Source of the DNA: Flavobacterium soyangense
Lineage (GTDB): Bacteria; Bacteroidota; Bacteroidia; Flavobacteriales; Flavobacteriaceae
Reading direction: 5' to 3'
NCBI RefSeq assembly: GCF_015277675.1
Contig: NZ_JADHEC010000007.1
Span: forward strand, 1 to 64,000
Length of the DNA: 64,000 nt
The notes beneath the pieces were generated by a model that did not search any database, was not told the origin of the DNA, and saw only the letters and a program-made list of their open reading frames with translations. Made by a program: the position numbers and the translations under genes. Positions within the stretch are counted from its first letter, which is position 1. Each line of letters begins with the position of its first letter. Of the stretch, positions 42,310-50,916 are shown in pieces.

Positions 42310-44892
42310 TTAGAATGGATAATTTATTCCAAAATTAAAAACCGAGTTAGCAAAATTGTATTCATTAAACCATCGTTTGTTGATTTCATTGGCGGGATTG
42401 AAGGTTTTAAAACCCAAATCAAATCGAACCACGAAAAAACTCAGGTCATATCTTAACCCAAATCCAGTGCCTAAAGCTATTTCTTTTAAATCTTTTAAAC
42501 CGTTAAAAGTCGCTCTTTCATCCGTAATATTATCAAATACGTTCCAGATATTGCCTGCGTCAGCAAATAAAGCACCTTTCATGCTTCCCAAAATTTTAAA
42601 TCTGAATTCGGCACTTAATGCAATTTTCAAATTTGCCTCGTTATAATCATTCACCGCTCCAGTACTTCCTGGTCCTAAACGATAGGGTTGCCAGGCTCTG
42701 TTGTCATTTGAACCTCCGGCAAAATAACTCCTTGAAAAAGGAATGTTATTTGAATTTCCGTAAGGAATGGCAATTCCAAAAAAGCTTCTGAATGCTAAGA
42801 CTTTTTCTTTGGTTAAATCCCAATGTTTAATGTAATCGAATTCTGTTTTTATGTATTCAGAATATTCTAAATTGAAAATTTCATAATTACCATTATGGTT
42901 TTTGGGCAGACTTGCGGCATTTGACACTAATGATAAAATAGATCCTGCCGATTCTATTTTTGTTCTGAAAAGATAAAAAGTGTTGTCTTGTAAGTCTGTT
43001 TTAGTTGTTCTTGTAAACGAATAACTTGTGGCAAGAATAAAGTCATTTTCTGTAAGTCGAACCCTTCGTTCTTCAACGCTGCTCACGGTTTTATACTCAG
43101 CATCTGCTGGTGTGAGAGTAGTGGTTCCTGACAAAACATCGTTTGTAAACCCTGCCGTTCCTTTTTCTATTATCAAATTGTCAGTATCTCGATCAACATA
43201 ATCAGGGTGATTATTTGCATACTCGGGATGATCGGTGTTATATGCTTTGCCTATATCATTTAAAGCGGTATAGGAGGATCGATATATGTTGAAATAATTT
43301 TCAGGATTTAAATTTCTAACGTATTGAACATTAAGAAGATCAAAACGAGCTGTATTATTTCTTTTTGGGGTCCAATTATATGCTAAAGAACCAGTTAGAT
43401 TCTTTTTATCCAAACCAATATTTTTTTGTGTCGCTAAACCGCTTGATAAGAGTGTCGAAGGTATCATGCTTTTAGGAATGATTTTTTCAGTAGCCAAAGG
43501 AAACCATATTCTGGGAATATTCAGTTTCACATCTACACCATATTCAGAGACATTAAAAAATTTACTTTGAGGATTTGCCAAATCTTTTGATGAACCAATA
43601 TTTCCGCGTCCTGCAATTTCTAATGTTTCCGCTCCATTAAATACATTTCTGATTGTTTGTGAAATACTTCCCGCAATTCCGATGTTTTGAATATTCGAAT
43701 GGGTTACATCAAGTGTAGTTCCCAAGCTGTATTTTTTTCGAGGGGATAAATAGACTTTTGCAATTAACGATTGAGCTGTGGTATCTCTTTTATCTAATTC
43801 ATATAAAATAGTGGGGTAATTGAATATTTTAAGATTATTCAAATATCGTGTTGTCAATACCGTTTTTGAATCAGCAAACAAATTTCCTTTTGTGATAAAA
43901 ACCGCATCAGTTATTGCCTTTGGTTTGTATTTTAATTTGGAATGGCTGTATAAATTGAAATTATTATACGATGTGCTGTCAGTAATTTTTAAACTATTAT
44001 TGGCTGCTGAATAATCAGTATAAATGTTTACATCGCTAATTTTAAATATTTTAAAAGGCTTTGTTCTAGTGGTATCATTATCCTGATAGGAATAATCGTT
44101 TATAATTAAATTTACATTTACTTTTTTATTGCTGTTAAGGGTGTCTAAATCAAAAGTCACATAATTAGGCTGAAAATTATACACACCATTGTTTCTGAAA
44201 TAAGTATTAATTCGGTCCTTTTCACTGTCGAAATCTTTAGTTTGATACTGCTTCCCGGATTTTATAAAGGTATTCGATATTCTTGTTTTATACATTGAGT
44301 CCAAAACGGGAGTATGAATTGTAGTTGTTAAGGAGTCTAATAAATAAGGATTCCCAGTAGTAATCGTATATTTTATTCTGGCCTTTTTTTTACTTAAACT
44401 ATCTAATTTGTAATTTGCTTTCACATTAAAAAAGCCATTATTGAAATAATAGTATTTTAATCTCAAAACTGATTTATGAGTTCTCGCAGTGTCAACAATT
44501 ACAGGAGGTTCACCAGTTTTCTTCAAAAAATCGTGAATTCCGTGATACCAGAAAGATTGTCCCAATCGATCCACTTGTTTTGCAGAAAGCAATTTTGACA
44601 TTCGCTCATATTTTCCGGGATGATTCGTAAATTTGGCCTGATAAGAAGAGTCAGGATTTGGATTAGCAAGATTAAATAAATTCAATCGCAATCGATAACC
44701 CAAGAGCGTGGAGTTGGGTTTTTGATACAACTGATTAATAACTTCATCGTCCTTTGTGGTTTTATTATTTACTAAAATTTCATTTTTAGTAAGGAGTCGT
44801 TTGCCTTCTGGAACTCTTTTCACAGCATCACAAGCTGAGATAATTATTCCAATTAGAATAAATGTTGCTATTTTTGTGCTAATCTTTTTCAA
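42310..44892 (-). CDS. tamL: TamL-type BamA/TamA-family outer-membrane lipoprotein
   Basis: This is a POTRA-plus-barrel Omp85 protein of 860 aa. Unlike BamA or TamA of Proteobacteria, it starts with a lipoprotein signal (lipobox 'IIISAC', Cys about residue 21), which is the mark of the Bacteroidota TamL variant. POTRA-like segments cover about residues 30-380 and the barrel about 400-860, ending in Phe ('NFGINYPF') as expected for BAM recognition. It probably works with a TamB partner in outer-membrane biogenesis; tamB is not in this window. A -7 element (TACTTTTG, 44913-44920) is just upstream. Confidence 0.85.
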   Translation of the reverse strand: MKKISTKIATFILIGIIISACDAVKRVPEGKRLLTKNEILVNNKTTKDDEVINQLYQKPNSTLLGYRLRLNLFNLANPNPDSSYQAKFTNHPGKYERMSKLLSAKQVDRLGQSFWYHGIHDFLKKTGEPPVIVDTARTHKSVLRLKYYYFNNGFFNVKANYKLDSLSKKKARIKYTITTGNPYLLDSLTTTIHTPVLDSMYKTRISNTFIKSGKQYQTKDFDSEKDRINTYFRNNGVYNFQPNYVTFDLDTLNSNKKVNVNLIINDYSYQDNDTTRTKPFKIFKISDVNIYTDYSAANNSLKITDSTSYNNFNLYSHSKLKYKPKAITDAVFITKGNLFADSKTVLTTRYLNNLKIFNYPTILYELDKRDTTAQSLIAKVYLSPRKKYSLGTTLDVTHSNIQNIGIAGSISQTIRNVFNGAETLEIAGRGNIGSSKDLANPQSKFFNVSEYGVDVKLNIPRIWFPLATEKIIPKSMIPSTLLSSGLATQKNIGLDKKNLTGSLAYNWTPKRNNTARFDLLNVQYVRNLNPENYFNIYRSSYTALNDIGKAYNTDHPEYANNHPDYVDRDTDNLIIEKGTAGFTNDVLSGTTTLTPADAEYKTVSSVEERRVRLTENDFILATSYSFTRTTKTDLQDNTFYLFRTKIESAGSILSLVSNAASLPKNHNGNYEIFNLEYSEYIKTEFDYIKHWDLTKEKVLAFRSFFGIAIPYGNSNNIPFSRSYFAGGSNDNRAWQPYRLGPGSTGAVNDYNEANLKIALSAEFRFKILGSMKGALFADAGNIWNVFDNITDERATFNGLKDLKEIALGTGFGLRYDLSFFVVRFDLGFKTFNPANEINKRWFNEYNFANSVFNFGINYPF

Positions 44893-44912
44893 GTGTTCTT
44901 AAATATTTAATT

Positions 44913-44920
44913 CAAAAGTA
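44913..44920 (-). promoter_or_regulatory. -7 promoter element for tamL
   Basis: The minus strand reads TACTTTTG, a perfect TAnnTTTG, 21-28 bases upstream of tamL in the 37-base gap to the divergent methyltransferase gene. Confidence 0.5.
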
Positions 44921-44929
44921 CATTATTTT

Positions 44930-45658
44930 ATGCTTAGTAAAAACCAAATAAAACTTATAACGAGTTTACAGCAAAAAAAACAGCGATTTGCCCATCAAAT
45001 GTTTTTTGCCGAAGGCATAAAAGTAATTCAGGAATTACTGGAATCCAATTTTGAGTTGGTTAATTTGTACACGATCCAAAATGATTTTGAACAAGTTTCG
45101 AATGACAAAAAAGTGCTTGTCGATGAAAGTGATTTAAAAAAAATCAGCGCATTGTCAACACCAAACACTTGTTTAGCAGTATTTAAGATTCCAGTTGAAA
45201 AAAAAATCATTGAATACGGGTTAATTCTTGCGCTTGATTCCATTCGAGATCCGGGAAATTTAGGAACAATTTTGCGATTGTGTGATTGGTTTGGCATTGG
45301 ACAATTAATTTGTTCCAAAGAAACGGTGGATATTTACAATCCAAAAGTGGTTCAGGCTACAATGGGTTCCATTGCCAGAGTCAACGTGAATTATATCGAT
45401 TTGGAAACTTTTGTCAGCCAAACCAAATTGCCTGTTTTTGGTACTTTTATGGATGGAAACAATATTTATAAGACGGAGCTGCCCCAAGAAGGAATTATTA
45501 TTATGGGAAATGAAGCCAATGGAATTTCATCAGAACTTGAAAAATTAATTAAAAACAGACTTACAATTCCACGTTTTGGTACTATTCAAAAAGCCGAAAG
45601 TTTAAATGTGGCTACAGCTGCAGCAATTATTTTGAGTGAGTTTAGTAGAAACAATTAG
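44930..45658 (+). CDS. TrmH/SpoU-family RNA 2'-O-methyltransferase
   Basis: SPOUT-fold enzyme that methylates ribose 2'-OH in rRNA or tRNA using SAM. An N-terminal substrate-binding domain (about residues 1-95, 'KKQRFAHQMFFAEGIKVIQE') precedes the SPOUT domain with motif 1 'LDSIRDPGNLGTILR', motif 2 'IIIMGNEANGIS' and motif 3 'KAESLNVATAAAIIL'. The 242-aa length is usual. It diverges from tamL by 37 bases and converges on porT with a 7-base gap. The target nucleotide is unknown. Confidence 0.93.
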   Translation: MLSKNQIKLITSLQQKKQRFAHQMFFAEGIKVIQELLESNFELVNLYTIQNDFEQVSNDKKVLVDESDLKKISALSTPNTCLAVFKIPVEKKIIEYGLILALDSIRDPGNLGTILRLCDWFGIGQLICSKETVDIYNPKVVQATMGSIARVNVNYIDLETFVSQTKLPVFGTFMDGNNIYKTELPQEGIIIMGNEANGISSELEKLIKNRLTIPRFGTIQKAESLNVATAAAIILSEFSRNN

Positions 45659-45665
45659 CCGCTTA

Positions 45666-46385
45666 TTAATGGAAAGCAAAATTGATAAAAACAGCCCTGG
45701 TTTTTATCGATTCAATATTGCCAGTCCAAGGACTATTAGGGTCATTATCGCGAATTAATTCGTCATTAAATCCAAAAACACCTCTTATGGAGGGAGAAAA
45801 TATAAAATATTCCGAAAAAATATCAATGCCAAAACCAATCTCATAATTCGTAGTCCAAGGGTGCACTCTGAAGCGCTGTTCGTAGTTATCATCAATAGAT
45901 TTCGAATTGCTTGACAAATTTAATGTTGCCGAAACTCCACCCAATAAATAAGGCCTAATATTTCCGGTTCTTAGTGATAAAAACTTAAGTAATATCGGAA
46001 AATGAAGGTTAGTGCTGTTTACTTCCCTGAACATGTCTGAAGGCGTGGGTGTTGTCTGGAAATAGCTTGCGGGATAGTGTAAATTCCTCTGCGTGTAATA
46101 TAATCCAGGCTCAAATCGTAAGCGAATGTATTCTTGAAGTTTCAAATCAGCGATAAGCCCTACATTGAAACCGGTTGTTTTGTCAACTTGAATGTCTTGG
46201 CTAACGGTTTTATAATCTATTTTGAAATCATAGGAATTAAAACCAAGAAAAAAGCCGAAATACAATCGTTGCTTTTGAAAATTTTCCAGATTAATAAGGG
46301 GATCTTTTCCAAATAATTTATTAGGATTTTGCGCATGACCTTTTATGGCTATGACTAATAAAATTAAAACAACAATTTTTCTCAT
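45666..46385 (-). CDS. porT: Type IX secretion / gliding outer-membrane protein PorT (SprT)
   Basis: PorT is an outer-membrane beta-barrel required for type IX secretion and gliding. The 239-aa protein has a signal peptide ending 'IKGHAQ' and strands such as 'KQRLYFGFFLGFNSYDFKI', 'LRFEPGLYYTQRNL' and 'YEIGFGIDIFSEYFIFSPSI'. I use MRKIVVLILLV (46385), which begins one base after the ubiE stop (TAATATG), so the two are translated in tandem. The ubiE-porT pairing is, as I recall, the same in F. johnsoniae (sprT), supporting the name. Confidence 0.88.
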   Translation of the reverse strand: MRKIVVLILLVIAIKGHAQNPNKLFGKDPLINLENFQKQRLYFGFFLGFNSYDFKIDYKTVSQDIQVDKTTGFNVGLIADLKLQEYIRLRFEPGLYYTQRNLHYPASYFQTTPTPSDMFREVNSTNLHFPILLKFLSLRTGNIRPYLLGGVSATLNLSSNSKSIDDNYEQRFRVHPWTTNYEIGFGIDIFSEYFIFSPSIRGVFGFNDELIRDNDPNSPWTGNIESIKTRAVFINFAFH

Positions 46386-46386
46386 A

Positions 46387-47118
46387 TTATTTCTTGGAAG
46401 CTGAATAAATTGTAGCCACACCAAATGTTTGTGGCAAAGCAACTACATCTATAAACCCAATTTTTTTCAAAATATTGTTCAAAGCCTCGCCATAAGGAAA
46501 AGCCGCCGCTGATTCTGATAGATAACCATAGGCAACATTGTCTTTTGAAAACAATTTTCCAATAATTGGCAAGATGTTCTCGCTGTAAAAAGTATAGCCT
46601 TGTTTGTATGGTGTTTTTTCCGGAATCGAGGTTTCAAGGATGACAAACACGCCATTTGGTTTCAAAACCCTTAAAATTTCTGCCAATCCTTTTTCCAAAT
46701 TTTCGAAATTTCTAACTCCAAAAGCTACTGTGATAGCATCAAAATAGTTGTCTTCAAAAGGCATGTTTTCTGAATCGGCCAAAACCATTTCTATTCTTTT
46801 AGACAAGTTTTTATCCAGAATTTTTTGCTGCCCCACTTCCAGCATTCCTGATGAAATATCCAATCCAATAATTTTTTCAGCATTAGTTTGTGCCATCAAA
46901 ATTGCCAAATCACCAGTTCCGGTTGCGATATCCAAAATTGTTTTTGGATTAGATTTAGCTATAATTTGCAAGACTTTTTTGCGCCATTTTACATCAATTC
47001 CGAACGAAATAACCCGATTAAGGTTATCATAATTCCCAGAAATGGTATCAAACATTGAAGCAACCTGCTCTTTTTTACTTAAAGTAGAATCTTTATAAGG
47101 TGTTATGTTTTTTGACAT
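46387..47118 (-). CDS. ubiE: Demethylmenaquinone methyltransferase (UbiE/MenG)
   Basis: This SAM-dependent enzyme makes menaquinone from demethylmenaquinone. '[20 protein letters not shown]' (family start motif), SAM-binding motif I '[16 protein letters not shown]' and '[19 protein letters not shown]' (UbiE signature) are clear. The 243-aa length is normal. Flavobacteria use menaquinone only, so the MenG role is the likely one. It is upstream of and coupled to porT. Confidence 0.95.
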   Translation of the reverse strand: MSKNITPYKDSTLSKKEQVASMFDTISGNYDNLNRVISFGIDVKWRKKVLQIIAKSNPKTILDIATGTGDLAILMAQTNAEKIIGLDISSGMLEVGQQKILDKNLSKRIEMVLADSENMPFEDNYFDAITVAFGVRNFENLEKGLAEILRVLKPNGVFVILETSIPEKTPYKQGYTFYSENILPIIGKLFSKDNVAYGYLSESAAAFPYGEALNNILKKIGFIDVVALPQTFGVATIYSASKK

Positions 47119-47166
47119 TTTTTAAAATTTGAAGCAAAGGTAAACTAGATTATTGGATAAAAAATT

Positions 47167-47652
47167 TTATTTTTTTCGAGTGTATTTTTGAAAAGTATAT
47201 TCATAAAGATGTTTGTCATCTTTTGGATTAAAGATTTCGGAAGTTAATTCCCATATTTCGGAATCTATCTCAGGGAAATAAACATCAGCTTCAAACGAGT
47301 GATGCACGCGTGTAATATCAAGCTCATCTGCTAAAGGAATGGATTCTAAGTAAATTTGGCCACCACCTATAATAAATGAATCTTCGTTTTTTGGACAAAT
47401 AGCAATGGCTTTTTCTAAATTCTCAACGACAATACAGCCTTCCGGAAGGTAGTCTTTTTGACGTGAAATAACAATATGAGTTCTGTTTGGTAACGGTTTG
47501 GGGAAACTTTCAAATGTTTTTCTTCCCATAATAATGTGATGTCCAGAAGTGATTTCCTTGAATCTTTTGAAATCGCTAGGCAAATGCCAAAGTAAATTGT
47601 TGTCTTTCCCTAAGGCACTGTTTTCGGCAACAGCCGCAATCATAATAATCAT
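47167..47652 (-). CDS. folA: Dihydrofolate reductase
   Basis: DHFR reduces dihydrofolate to tetrahydrofolate. 'IAAVAENSALGKDNNLLWHLPSDFKRFKEIT' is spread over residues 4-34 and includes the active-site Asp ('LPSDFKRF'), followed by 'HHIIMGRKTFESFP' and 'SFIIGGGQIYLES' for NADPH. The 161-aa length is typical. It is 3 bases downstream of a 2TM protein gene. The functionally linked thyA is about 1.6 kb away. Confidence 0.96.
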   Translation of the reverse strand: MIIMIAAVAENSALGKDNNLLWHLPSDFKRFKEITSGHHIIMGRKTFESFPKPLPNRTHIVISRQKDYLPEGCIVVENLEKAIAICPKNEDSFIIGGGQIYLESIPLADELDITRVHHSFEADVYFPEIDSEIWELTSEIFNPKDDKHLYEYTFQKYTRKK

Positions 47653-47655
47653 TTT

Positions 47656-47997
47656 TTATTGTGGTTTTTTAGAAGATTCTTCCTCTATATGTGTTTGCAA
47701 CTGGTCAATTTTTCTTTGTTGTTGCCCAACAAGGCGATCAACTTGTTCTCTTTCCCAATTTTTATTCATAAAACGATCTGTAATATATACTTTTATAAAA
47801 TGCAGAAGAAACAAAAAAAGCCAAAATGTTATTATCCAAATTGACCAATTAGAAGTATATCCAAAAACTAAAAAATAATTTGCTATACTCATAAATATGC
47901 TGCCTAAAATTAACAAGACAAAATGAAAATAAAGCGCTTTTTTTTGGTTTAATCTTTTTCTGGCGTATTCATATAGTTCGTGTTGTTCTTTTTCCAT
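47656..47997 (-). CDS. 2TM-domain protein, 113 aa
   Basis: Two central membrane helices (about residues 21-43 and 50-70) flanked by charged amphipathic tails, starting 'EKEQHELYEYARKRLNQKKA' and ending in a Gln/Glu-rich coiled-coil-like segment. This is the 2TM family common in Bacteroidota, of unknown function, sometimes attached to histidine kinases. It is 3 bases upstream of folA. Confidence 0.85.
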   Translation of the reverse strand: MEKEQHELYEYARKRLNQKKALYFHFVLLILGSIFMSIANYFLVFGYTSNWSIWIITFWLFLFLLHFIKVYITDRFMNKNWEREQVDRLVGQQQRKIDQLQTHIEEESSKKPQ

Positions 47998-48236
47998 ATA
48001 ACAAGATTTTGATTATAAAGATAAAATATATTTTGAAATTTTATTATTTTTTATCTAAGATTATTTAAAGAGAAAACGTTTGCTGGTTTAGAATATAAAT
48101 TTTTTTACCATTGAAATATAAGAATACGTTTAAAATTTAAGAGGGTTTTTGCTAATCTCCCAAAACTTTACTTCAGTTTTTGAATGTTCATTAGAATTTG
48201 TTTTCTTTGCTCCATAATTCTAAAAATGAAATAGTT

Positions 48237-48533
48237 ATGTCAATAAAGAAACAAGTTATAAAAACAAAACCGGTTTGTAAAGTTACATTTTCGGTAGAAG
48301 CAAAAGAAGCAAATACAGCTTCAGTTGTAGGAGATTTCAATAATTGGAATCCAGCAGAAGGCGAATTGTCAAAATTAAAAAACGGAACTTTCAAAGGTGT
48401 TTTTGATTTAGCAAAAGACTCATCTTACGAATTCAAGTACCTAATTGATGGTGCTTACGTAAACGAAAGCGAAGCGGATTCTTTCAAATGGAATGAATTT
48501 GCAGGAGCAGAAAACGGTGTTTTAACTGTTTAA
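48237..48533 (+). CDS. Stand-alone CBM48/isoamylase N-terminal (AMPK-beta-like) domain protein, 98 aa
   Basis: A single early-set Ig-like domain covers residues about 15-98, with the hallmark 'VVGDFNNWNPAEGELSKLKNG' region (residues about 35-55) and 'YEFKYLIDGAYVNESEAD'. These domains bind glycogen or starch-like glucans, or act as protein modules. There is no catalytic domain and no signal peptide. I start at MSIKKQVIK (48237); 13 upstream codons are unsupported. It is a single gene with its own terminator. Confidence 0.85.
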   Translation: MSIKKQVIKTKPVCKVTFSVEAKEANTASVVGDFNNWNPAEGELSKLKNGTFKGVFDLAKDSSYEFKYLIDGAYVNESEADSFKWNEFAGAENGVLTV

Positions 48534-48552
48534 TCTTCTTTTCTTAAAAATT

Positions 48553-48588
48553 AAAATCCGTTCCGATTTATTTCGGCACGGATTTTTT
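48553..48588 (+). terminator. Terminator after the CBM48 gene
   Basis: AATCCGT (48555-48561) and ACGGATT (48578-48584), with an inner CCGA/TCGG pairing, followed by TTTTTGTT. Confidence 0.85.
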
Positions 48589-48610
48589 GTTACTAGTAGT
48601 TGTTTCTATC

Positions 48611-48737
48611 GCTCCGCAAAGTCTTCGACTTTGAGGTGGTAGTTTTCGGTTTTTAACCGATTTAGTTTTGTGTTATTTGATTTTTTTTCAGTCAAAGACT
48701 GATAAACACATTCTCAAAGTCGGAGACTTTGCGGAGC
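48611..48737. repeat. 25-bp inverted repeat with internal hairpins (REP/MITE-like element)
   Basis: The arms at 48611-48635 and 48713-48737 are inverted copies matching at 24 of 25 positions (GCTCCGCAAAGTCTTCGACT... against its complement). Between them are two further hairpins: TCGGTT-TTT-AACCGA (48646-48660) and TCAGTC-AAA-GACTGA (48688-48702). A third imperfect one (TCACAGATTGCGATCGAG..., 48740-48765) follows. The whole can fold as a cruciform. Confidence 0.75.
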
Positions 48738-48800
48738 AATCACAGATTGCGATCGAGCGATTGTGAACTGACGAAGTAAATCTGCCTATCAGGATATTAA

Positions 48801-49138
48801 TTACAGATACCAATTCAATTCGCCATTAATTTCAGAACAAATTTCAATTGCATTTTTTCCGTCGGCAATTGTTATATGATATTTTATCGTTAAATTATTT
48901 AGAGAAATTAAGTTTTGAAACTCTTCAAACTGTGACCTCAAGCACATAAAATATTCTTTTAGATTTTGTAATTCTAGCAGCGTTTTTTCTTTGGTAACAT
49001 TCTCTAAGTAATAAGTATTTGTCAGACCGATTACTAGCAATTTACCAGCTCTGTCTGTTTTGATTGTTAAGTTTTCTATTTATAGTGAACACCATCTGCA
49101 ATCGCCCAAATTCTTTTTCGTATTTGCTCGGAATTCAT
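48801..49138 (-). pseudogene. Decayed small gene in two frames
   Basis: On the minus strand, ATG at 49138 opens 20 codons (MNSEQIRKRIWAIADGVHYK) ending in a stop at 49076. In a different frame, sequence from about 49073 continues without an ATG (first residues 'ENLTIKTDRAGKLLVIG') to a TAA at 48801, about 90 residues. A frameshift would join them into one protein of about 110 aa. Only a TTG at 49040 could start the second part. I do not recognise the product. It is next to the inverted-repeat element and looks like a broken accessory gene. Confidence 0.45.
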
Positions 49139-49269
49139 CTAAAGTTGATTTTGAGTTCGTGTGTGCCGACTTGCTGTTAACTTGTATTGATCTAACAAAA
49201 TCATCACAATCCATCTAATAATTTAGCCGGATTGGGATGATAAATGTAGTTATTATTTTTTAAGAAACT

Positions 49270-50094
49270 TTACACCGCCACACTTCCTTTTATCAAAGGA
49301 TGTGGTTCGTAACCTTCGAGAGTGAAATCTTCAAAAGTAAAATCGAAAATGTTTTTTATAGCTGGATTCAAAATCATTTTTGGTAATGATTTTGGTTCAC
49401 GTGACAATTGCAATTCGACTTGCTCAAAATGGTTGTTGTATATGTGCGCATCGCCAAAAGTGTGAATAAATTCGCCTGCTTCAAACCCGCAAACTTGTGC
49501 AATCATCATTGTCAGCAAGGCGTAAGAAGCTATATTAAAAGGAACGCCAAGAAAAACATCGGCGCTTCGCTGGTATAATTGGCAAGATAATTTTCCGTCA
49601 GAAACATAAAATTGAAAAAAAGCATGACAAGGAGGCAAAGCCGCTTTATTATTGGCCACATTCTCCGAAAATGATTTTGAATTATCCGGCAAAACACTTG
49701 GGTTCCAAGCCGAAACTAGCATTCTTCTGCTGTTTGGGTTGGTTTTTAGTTCTTTGATAAGTTCCGAGATTTGGTCTATTTCTTCTCTATTCCAGTTGCG
49801 CCATTGGTGACCGTAAACTGGCCCTAAATTACCATTTTCATCAGCCCAGGCATCCCAGATTTTCACTCCGTTTTCCTGAAGATATTCAATATTAGTGTCG
49901 CCTTTCAGGAACCAAAGCAATTCATAAATGATGGATTTTAGGTGTAATTTTTTGGTTGTCACCATCGGAAAACCTTCGTTTAAATCGAAACGCATTTGGT
50001 AACCAAAAACACTTTTTGTTCCCGTTCCTGTTCGATCTCCTTTTTGATTTCCGCTTTCTAAAACGTGTTTTACTAAATCTAGGTACTGCTTCAT
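49270..50094 (-). CDS. thyA: Thymidylate synthase
   Basis: ThyA methylates dUMP to dTMP using methylene-tetrahydrofolate. '[20 protein letters not shown]' binds phosphate, the catalytic Cys156 is in '[12 protein letters not shown]', and '[19 protein letters not shown]' and '[12 protein letters not shown]' complete the active site. At 274 aa it is close to E. coli length. It produces the dihydrofolate recycled by folA, found about 1.6 kb away. It lies 29 bases after the bifunctional nuclease gene. Confidence 0.97.
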   Translation of the reverse strand: MKQYLDLVKHVLESGNQKGDRTGTGTKSVFGYQMRFDLNEGFPMVTTKKLHLKSIIYELLWFLKGDTNIEYLQENGVKIWDAWADENGNLGPVYGHQWRNWNREEIDQISELIKELKTNPNSRRMLVSAWNPSVLPDNSKSFSENVANNKAALPPCHAFFQFYVSDGKLSCQLYQRSADVFLGVPFNIASYALLTMMIAQVCGFEAGEFIHTFGDAHIYNNHFEQVELQLSREPKSLPKMILNPAIKNIFDFTFEDFTLEGYEPHPLIKGSVAV

Positions 50095-50123
50095 TGTTTG
50101 TTCGATTAGTAGTTAAACGATTT

Positions 50124-50753
50124 TTACGATTCCCTTTTAGAAATTTCGTCTCTAATTTTGGCGGCTTTTTCATAATCTTCGTGTTCTACAGCCTGATCCA
50201 GTAATTCGTTTAATTCCTGCAAACTATGTTTTGAATAGGTTTCGCCAGATTGATTACTTTCTTCTCCTTGTCTGAAAGTTTCAGGATTAGAAAGGACATC
50301 GTCTATTTCCTGAGAATCTTTATTGGGATCCAATGGGTTTGATTTCAGGAAGATTCCGGCTTTGTCCAAAATGTTTTTGTAAGTGAAAATAGGTGCATTG
50401 AATCGCAAGGCTAATGCAATGGCATCAGAAGTTCTGGCGTCTATAATTTCTTCGATTTTATCTCTTTCGCAAATGATGCTGGAGTAAAAAACGCCATCAA
50501 CCAGTTTGTGAATAATCACCTGTTTTACAACAATGTCAAAGCGATCGGCAAAATTTTTGAATAAATCATGTGTCAAAGGACGAGGTGGTTTTATTTCTTT
50601 TTCCAAAGCAATTGCTATGGATTGAGCTTCGAAAGCACCAATAACAATAGGTAACTTTCTCTCCCCGTCAACCTCATTCAAAATCAGGGCATAAGCGCCA
50701 TTTTGGGTTTGACTGTATGAAATTCCTTTTATGGATAATTTGACTAAGCTCAT
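50124..50753 (-). CDS. Bifunctional nuclease-family protein (DUF151 + UVR motif)
   Basis: The N-terminal bifunctional-nuclease domain (about residues 1-135, 'LPIVIGAFEAQSIAIAL' and 'IDARTSDAIALALRFNAPIF') is followed by a linker and a C-terminal UVR motif ('LLDQAVEHEDYEKAAKIRDE'). Homologues have DNase/RNase activity in plants, but the bacterial role is unclear. I use MSLVKLSIKG (50753), the normal family start; 25 upstream codons are unsupported. A TATCTTTG element (50858-50865) upstream overlaps the etfA terminator. Confidence 0.88.
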   Translation of the reverse strand: MSLVKLSIKGISYSQTQNGAYALILNEVDGERKLPIVIGAFEAQSIAIALEKEIKPPRPLTHDLFKNFADRFDIVVKQVIIHKLVDGVFYSSIICERDKIEEIIDARTSDAIALALRFNAPIFTYKNILDKAGIFLKSNPLDPNKDSQEIDDVLSNPETFRQGEESNQSGETYSKHSLQELNELLDQAVEHEDYEKAAKIRDEISKRES

Positions 50754-50839
50754 TTTCTTTATATGAAAAGCATCTGGTGCTTTATTAATTAATTTTTTCA
50801 GTGAAAAATAAAATGCAATTCTAATCAAAAAAATTTGAA

Positions 50840-50889
50840 CAAAAAAGCTACCTAAAACAAAGATACGAATATCTTAATTGTAGGTAGCT
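50840..50889 (-). terminator. Terminator after etfA, with UUCG-capped inner hairpin
   Basis: On the minus strand AGCTACCT and AGGTAGCT form the outer 8-bp stem and AAGATA-TTCG-TATCTT the inner stem, followed by TTTTTTG. A -7-like element (TATCTTTG) for the next gene is embedded in the inner stem. Confidence 0.8.
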
Positions 50890-50916
50890 AGTTTTGGGAC
50901 TAGAATTAAAAAATTA

